Part shown: positions 62,349 to 64,000 of the stretch, piece by piece
Layout: each line of letters starts with the position of its first letter
How positions within the stretch are numbered: the first letter of the stretch is position 1
NCBI GenBank assembly: GCA_016794785.1
Contig: JAEUHC010000001.1
Location: forward strand, 248,001-312,000
DNA length: 64,000 nucleotides
Origin: Opitutaceae bacterium
Lineage (GTDB): Bacteria > Verrucomicrobiota > Verrucomicrobiia > Opitutales > Opitutaceae
Reading direction: 5' to 3'
Notes under the pieces: model-generated
What the model saw: the letters and a program-made list of their open reading frames with translations, nothing else
What the model was told of the DNA's origin: nothing
Databases searched by the model: none
Made by a program: the position numbers and the translations under genes

Positions 62349-63493
62349 AGCCACACAAAGCTGGAGCCGCGGCGCCCTCGCCGCGGAATGACACGCCCGC
62401 CGCCCACCGCACCTCCGAAACGCGGCGAGGGCGCCGCGTCCCCAACCAATCGATTGGCCATGGATCTGTGGGAGGGGCTTTACGCCCCGACGGATCGCCG
62501 CGCGAGCCCGCCCAGTCGGGGCATAAAGCCCCTCTCACAACTCCGAACCTCGATCGCAAACCCGGCCTCCACCCGCGCAACCCGCACGCCGCCGGCTACG
62601 ATTTCCCCGCGCTCGTGCGGCGCAGTCCGGAACTCGCGGCCTTCGTCCATCCGAATCCCGTCGGCCGCGACACGATCGACTTCGCCGATCCGGCGGCCGT
62701 GGTCGCGCTCAACCGCGGCCTGCTCCGCCACCACTACGGCATCGAGCATTGGGAGATTCCGCCCGGCTACCTCTGCCCGCCGATTCCCGGCCGCGCCGAC
62801 TACGTGCATCACCTCGCTGATTTGCTCGGCGGGCCCCGCGGCCCGGCCGTGCGCATCCTCGATCTCGGCACCGGGGCCAACGGCATCTACCCGCTCCTCG
62901 GCGTCGCCGCCTACGGCTGGAGCTTCACCGGCACCGACATTGATTCGGCCGCCCTCGCCAATCTCGAACGCATCGTCGCCGCCAATCCCGCGCTCGCCGG
63001 CCGTATCGAGCTGCGGCTTCAGTGCGACCCGCGGAAAATCTTCGCGGGCGTCACCGCACCCGACGAACGCTTCGCCGCCTGCATGTGCAACCCGCCCTTC
63101 CACGCCTCCGCCGCGGAGGCCGACGCCAGCACGCGGCGCAAGCTCCGCAACCTCGGCCTCTCGCTGAAGCGCGACCCCGCGCGCAATTTCGGCGGAAGCA
63201 ACCGCGAGCTCTGGTGCGAGGGCGGCGAGGCCGCCTTCGTGCGCCGCATGATCGCCGAGAGCGCGACGCGCCACGGCCTGTGCCGCTGGTTCACCACGCT
63301 CGTCTCGAAGGATGAGCACGTCCCCGGCCTGCACGGCGCGATGCGCGCGGCGGGCGCGACCGCGCTGCGCACCATCGACCTCGCCCACGGCCAGAAGCGC
63401 GGGCGCATCCTCGCCTGGACATTTATGCACGATCCGGCCGCGCATCGACACTCGCCCGATCACGTAGCGACCGCTCAAACTCCGCGGCGATGA
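62345..63493 (+). CDS. rlmF: 23S rRNA (adenine1618-N6)-methyltransferase RlmF with repeat-derived N-terminus
   Basis: The C-terminal 310 residues are Rlm[14 protein letters not shown] begins the usual domain, [20 protein letters not shown] is the family signature, [16 protein letters not shown] is the SAM site, and CNPPFHAS is the NPPF catalytic motif. RlmF methylates A1618 of 23S rRNA in the cytoplasm. No ATG, GTG or TTG lies after the two REPIN-like elements, so translation must start inside or upstream of them. Candidates are the GTG at 62345 (GTGA overlap with the hydrolase stop, 382 residues), the GTG at 62468 (341 residues) at the first base of the second element, or the ATG at 62285. 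It overlaps the next gene by four bases. Confidence 0.78.
   Translation: MKPHKAGAAAPSPRNDTPAAHRTSETRRGRRVPNQSIGHGSVGGALRPDGSPREPAQSGHKAPLTTPNLDRKPGLHPRNPHAAGYDFPALVRRSPELAAFVHPNPVGRDTIDFADPAAVVALNRGLLRHHYGIEHWEIPPGYLCPPIPGRADYVHHLADLLGGPRGPAVRILDLGTGANGIYPLLGVAAYGWSFTGTDIDSAALANLERIVAANPALAGRIELRLQCDPRKIFAGVTAPDERFAACMCNPPFHASAAEADASTRRKLRNLGLSLKRDPARNFGGSNRELWCEGGEAAFVRRMIAESATRHGLCRWFTTLVSKDEHVPGLHGAMRAAGATALRTIDLAHGQKRGRILAWTFMHDPAAHRHSPDHVATAQTPRR
62363..62443. repeat. REPIN-like element, family B, upstream part of the rlmF frame
   Basis: GGAG (62363-62366) precedes a perfect 8-bp hairpin CCGCGGCG-CCCT-CGCCGCGG (62367-62386); the facing arm is CGCGGCGAGGGCGCCGCGTC plus CCC (62421-62443). 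Its arms are near-identical to those at 411-469. Confidence 0.75.
62468..62538. repeat. REPIN-like element, family D, at the rlmF N-terminus
   Basis: Two 24-base arms (62468-62491 and 62515-62538) are reverse complements with two mismatches. Each begins, from outside, with GTGGGAG or GTGAGAG (GGAG-type head) and folds into GGGGC-TTTAC-GCCCC. It is separated from the family B element by only 24 bases and shares no sequence with it. Confidence 0.78.
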
Positions 63494-64000
63494 AAAAACT
63501 CCACTGGGGCGTCCTCGGCGCGGCGAAGATCGCGGTCAACAAGGTCATCCCCGCGCTCCAGCGCTCGCAGTTCGGCACCGTCGTCGCCATCGCGTCGCGC
63601 GACGCCGCCAAGGGTGAGGCCGCCGCGAAACAGCACGGCATCGCGCGCGCTCACGCGAGCTACGAAACGCTGCTCGCCGCCCCGGACGTGGACGCCGTCT
63701 ACATCCCGCTGCCGAATCATCTGCACGTGCCATGGTCGCTGAAGGCGCTCGCCGCCGGCAAGCACGTGCTCTGCGAAAAACCCATCTCGCTCCACGCCCG
63801 CGAGGCCGCGGAGCTGGCCGAGGCGGCGCGGCGTTTCCCCAAACTAAAAATCATGGAGGCGTTCATGTATCGCTTCCACCCGCAGTGGCAGCGCGCACGG
63901 GCGATCATCGCGGCCGGCGGCATCGGCGAGCTGCGGTCGATGCACAGCCACTTCTCCTACTGGAACGTGGACCCCGCCAACGTCCGCAACATCGCCGCGA
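63490..64000 (+). CDS. Gfo/Idh/MocA family oxidoreductase (partial, 3' end outside window)
   Basis: The first 170 codons of an NAD(P)-dependent oxidoreductase. The Rossmann motif [17 protein letters not shown] starts near residue 7, and the conserved [11 protein letters not shown] block lies near residue 92 with its catalytic-region Lys. The ATG at 63490 overlaps the rlmF stop by four bases (ATGA), so it is coupled to rlmF. The absence of a signal peptide distinguishes it from the exported relative at the other end of the window; it resembles cytoplasmic D-xylose or glucose dehydrogenase-like members. Substrate not determinable. Confidence 0.85.
   Translation, partial: MKKLHWGVLGAAKIAVNKVIPALQRSQFGTVVAIASRDAAKGEAAAKQHGIARAHASYETLLAAPDVDAVYIPLPNHLHVPWSLKALAAGKHVLCEKPISLHAREAAELAEAARRFPKLKIMEAFMYRFHPQWQRARAIIAAGGIGELRSMHSHFSYWNVDPANVRNIAA

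Noticed and set aside
1..64000. CRISPR arrays, tRNA/rRNA genes, prophage or insertion sequences
   Set aside because: I found no regularly spaced direct repeats, cloverleaf-like sequences, phage structural genes or transposases; the only repeats are the facing-hairpin elements listed.

Overview
The window is GC-rich (high throughout, with a few distinctly lower-GC patches) and gene-dense, and most genes start with ATG or GTG without an obvious strong Shine-Dalgarno. The protein repertoire points to the phylum Verrucomicrobia, most likely family Opitutaceae: a VPDSG-type C-terminal sorting signal (46580-46669), an ECF sigma factor fused to a membrane-anchored C-terminal domain, large TonB-dependent receptors, Tat-exported sugar enzymes, and many envelope proteins of unknown function. 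This assignment is inferred from family content; there is no rRNA or other taxonomic marker in the window.

Layout. 1-2209 (minus): a putative sugar-acid oxidation operon, SDR dehydrogenase, lactonase-like amidohydrolase and a Tat-exported Gfo/Idh/MocA oxidoreductase that runs off the edge. 2348-5684: sigma-factor/membrane fusion divergent from a DcuC-type C4-dicarboxylate carrier, plus a small conserved protein. 5744-13667 (minus): a three-gene unit, tricorn-like protease, TonB-dependent receptor and YtcJ-like amidohydrolase, suggesting uptake and breakdown of peptides or amides. 13763-18049: MarC-family protein, a GspB-like single-pass protein, a small lipoprotein, RarD, a secreted Bcp-type peroxiredoxin and a lysine-rich small protein. 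18147-24437: a 1736-residue TPR protein with an embedded C39-like cysteine peptidase, divergent from a YdjM-like membrane metal-dependent hydrolase. 24546-35875 (minus): kinase-fold-like protein, alginate-lyase-family enzyme, a second TonB-dependent receptor, an enolase-superfamily enzyme, two proteins made of tandem TonB C-terminal domains, and a Tat-exported sugar isomerase/epimerase; this looks like a small uronate/polysaccharide utilisation locus.

35935-46669: conserved small protein, NagX-like acyltransferase, secreted thioredoxin-TPR-like protein, periplasmic protein, NodI/NodJ-type ABC exporter, a lipoprotein with a caspase/legumain-type His-Gly...Cys signature, a DsbD/ScsB-type thiol reductase and the VPDSG-CTERM protein. 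46822-58768: a Ski2-like helicase with an unusual four-cysteine cluster, four paralogues of an undescribed single-pass envelope family (two in tandem), two EamA transporters, a lipase, a two-domain PPK2 (polyphosphate:AMP phosphotransferase type) and small proteins. 58945-64000: a coiled-coil membrane protein with a C-terminal beta-like domain, a large secreted alpha/beta hydrolase, RlmF, and the start of a second Gfo/Idh/MocA oxidoreductase.

The most striking feature is a set of REPIN-like elements: pairs of short hairpins, each headed by a GTAG- or GGAG-type tetranucleotide and facing each other. At least three unrelated sequence families are present, and at three places the element lies inside an open reading frame without breaking it: in the signal peptide of the alginate-lyase-like enzyme, just before the catalytic-loop-like motif of the kinase-like protein, and in the N-terminus of RlmF. 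No REP-associated transposase is visible in the window. No tRNA, rRNA, CRISPR array, prophage or insertion sequence was found.
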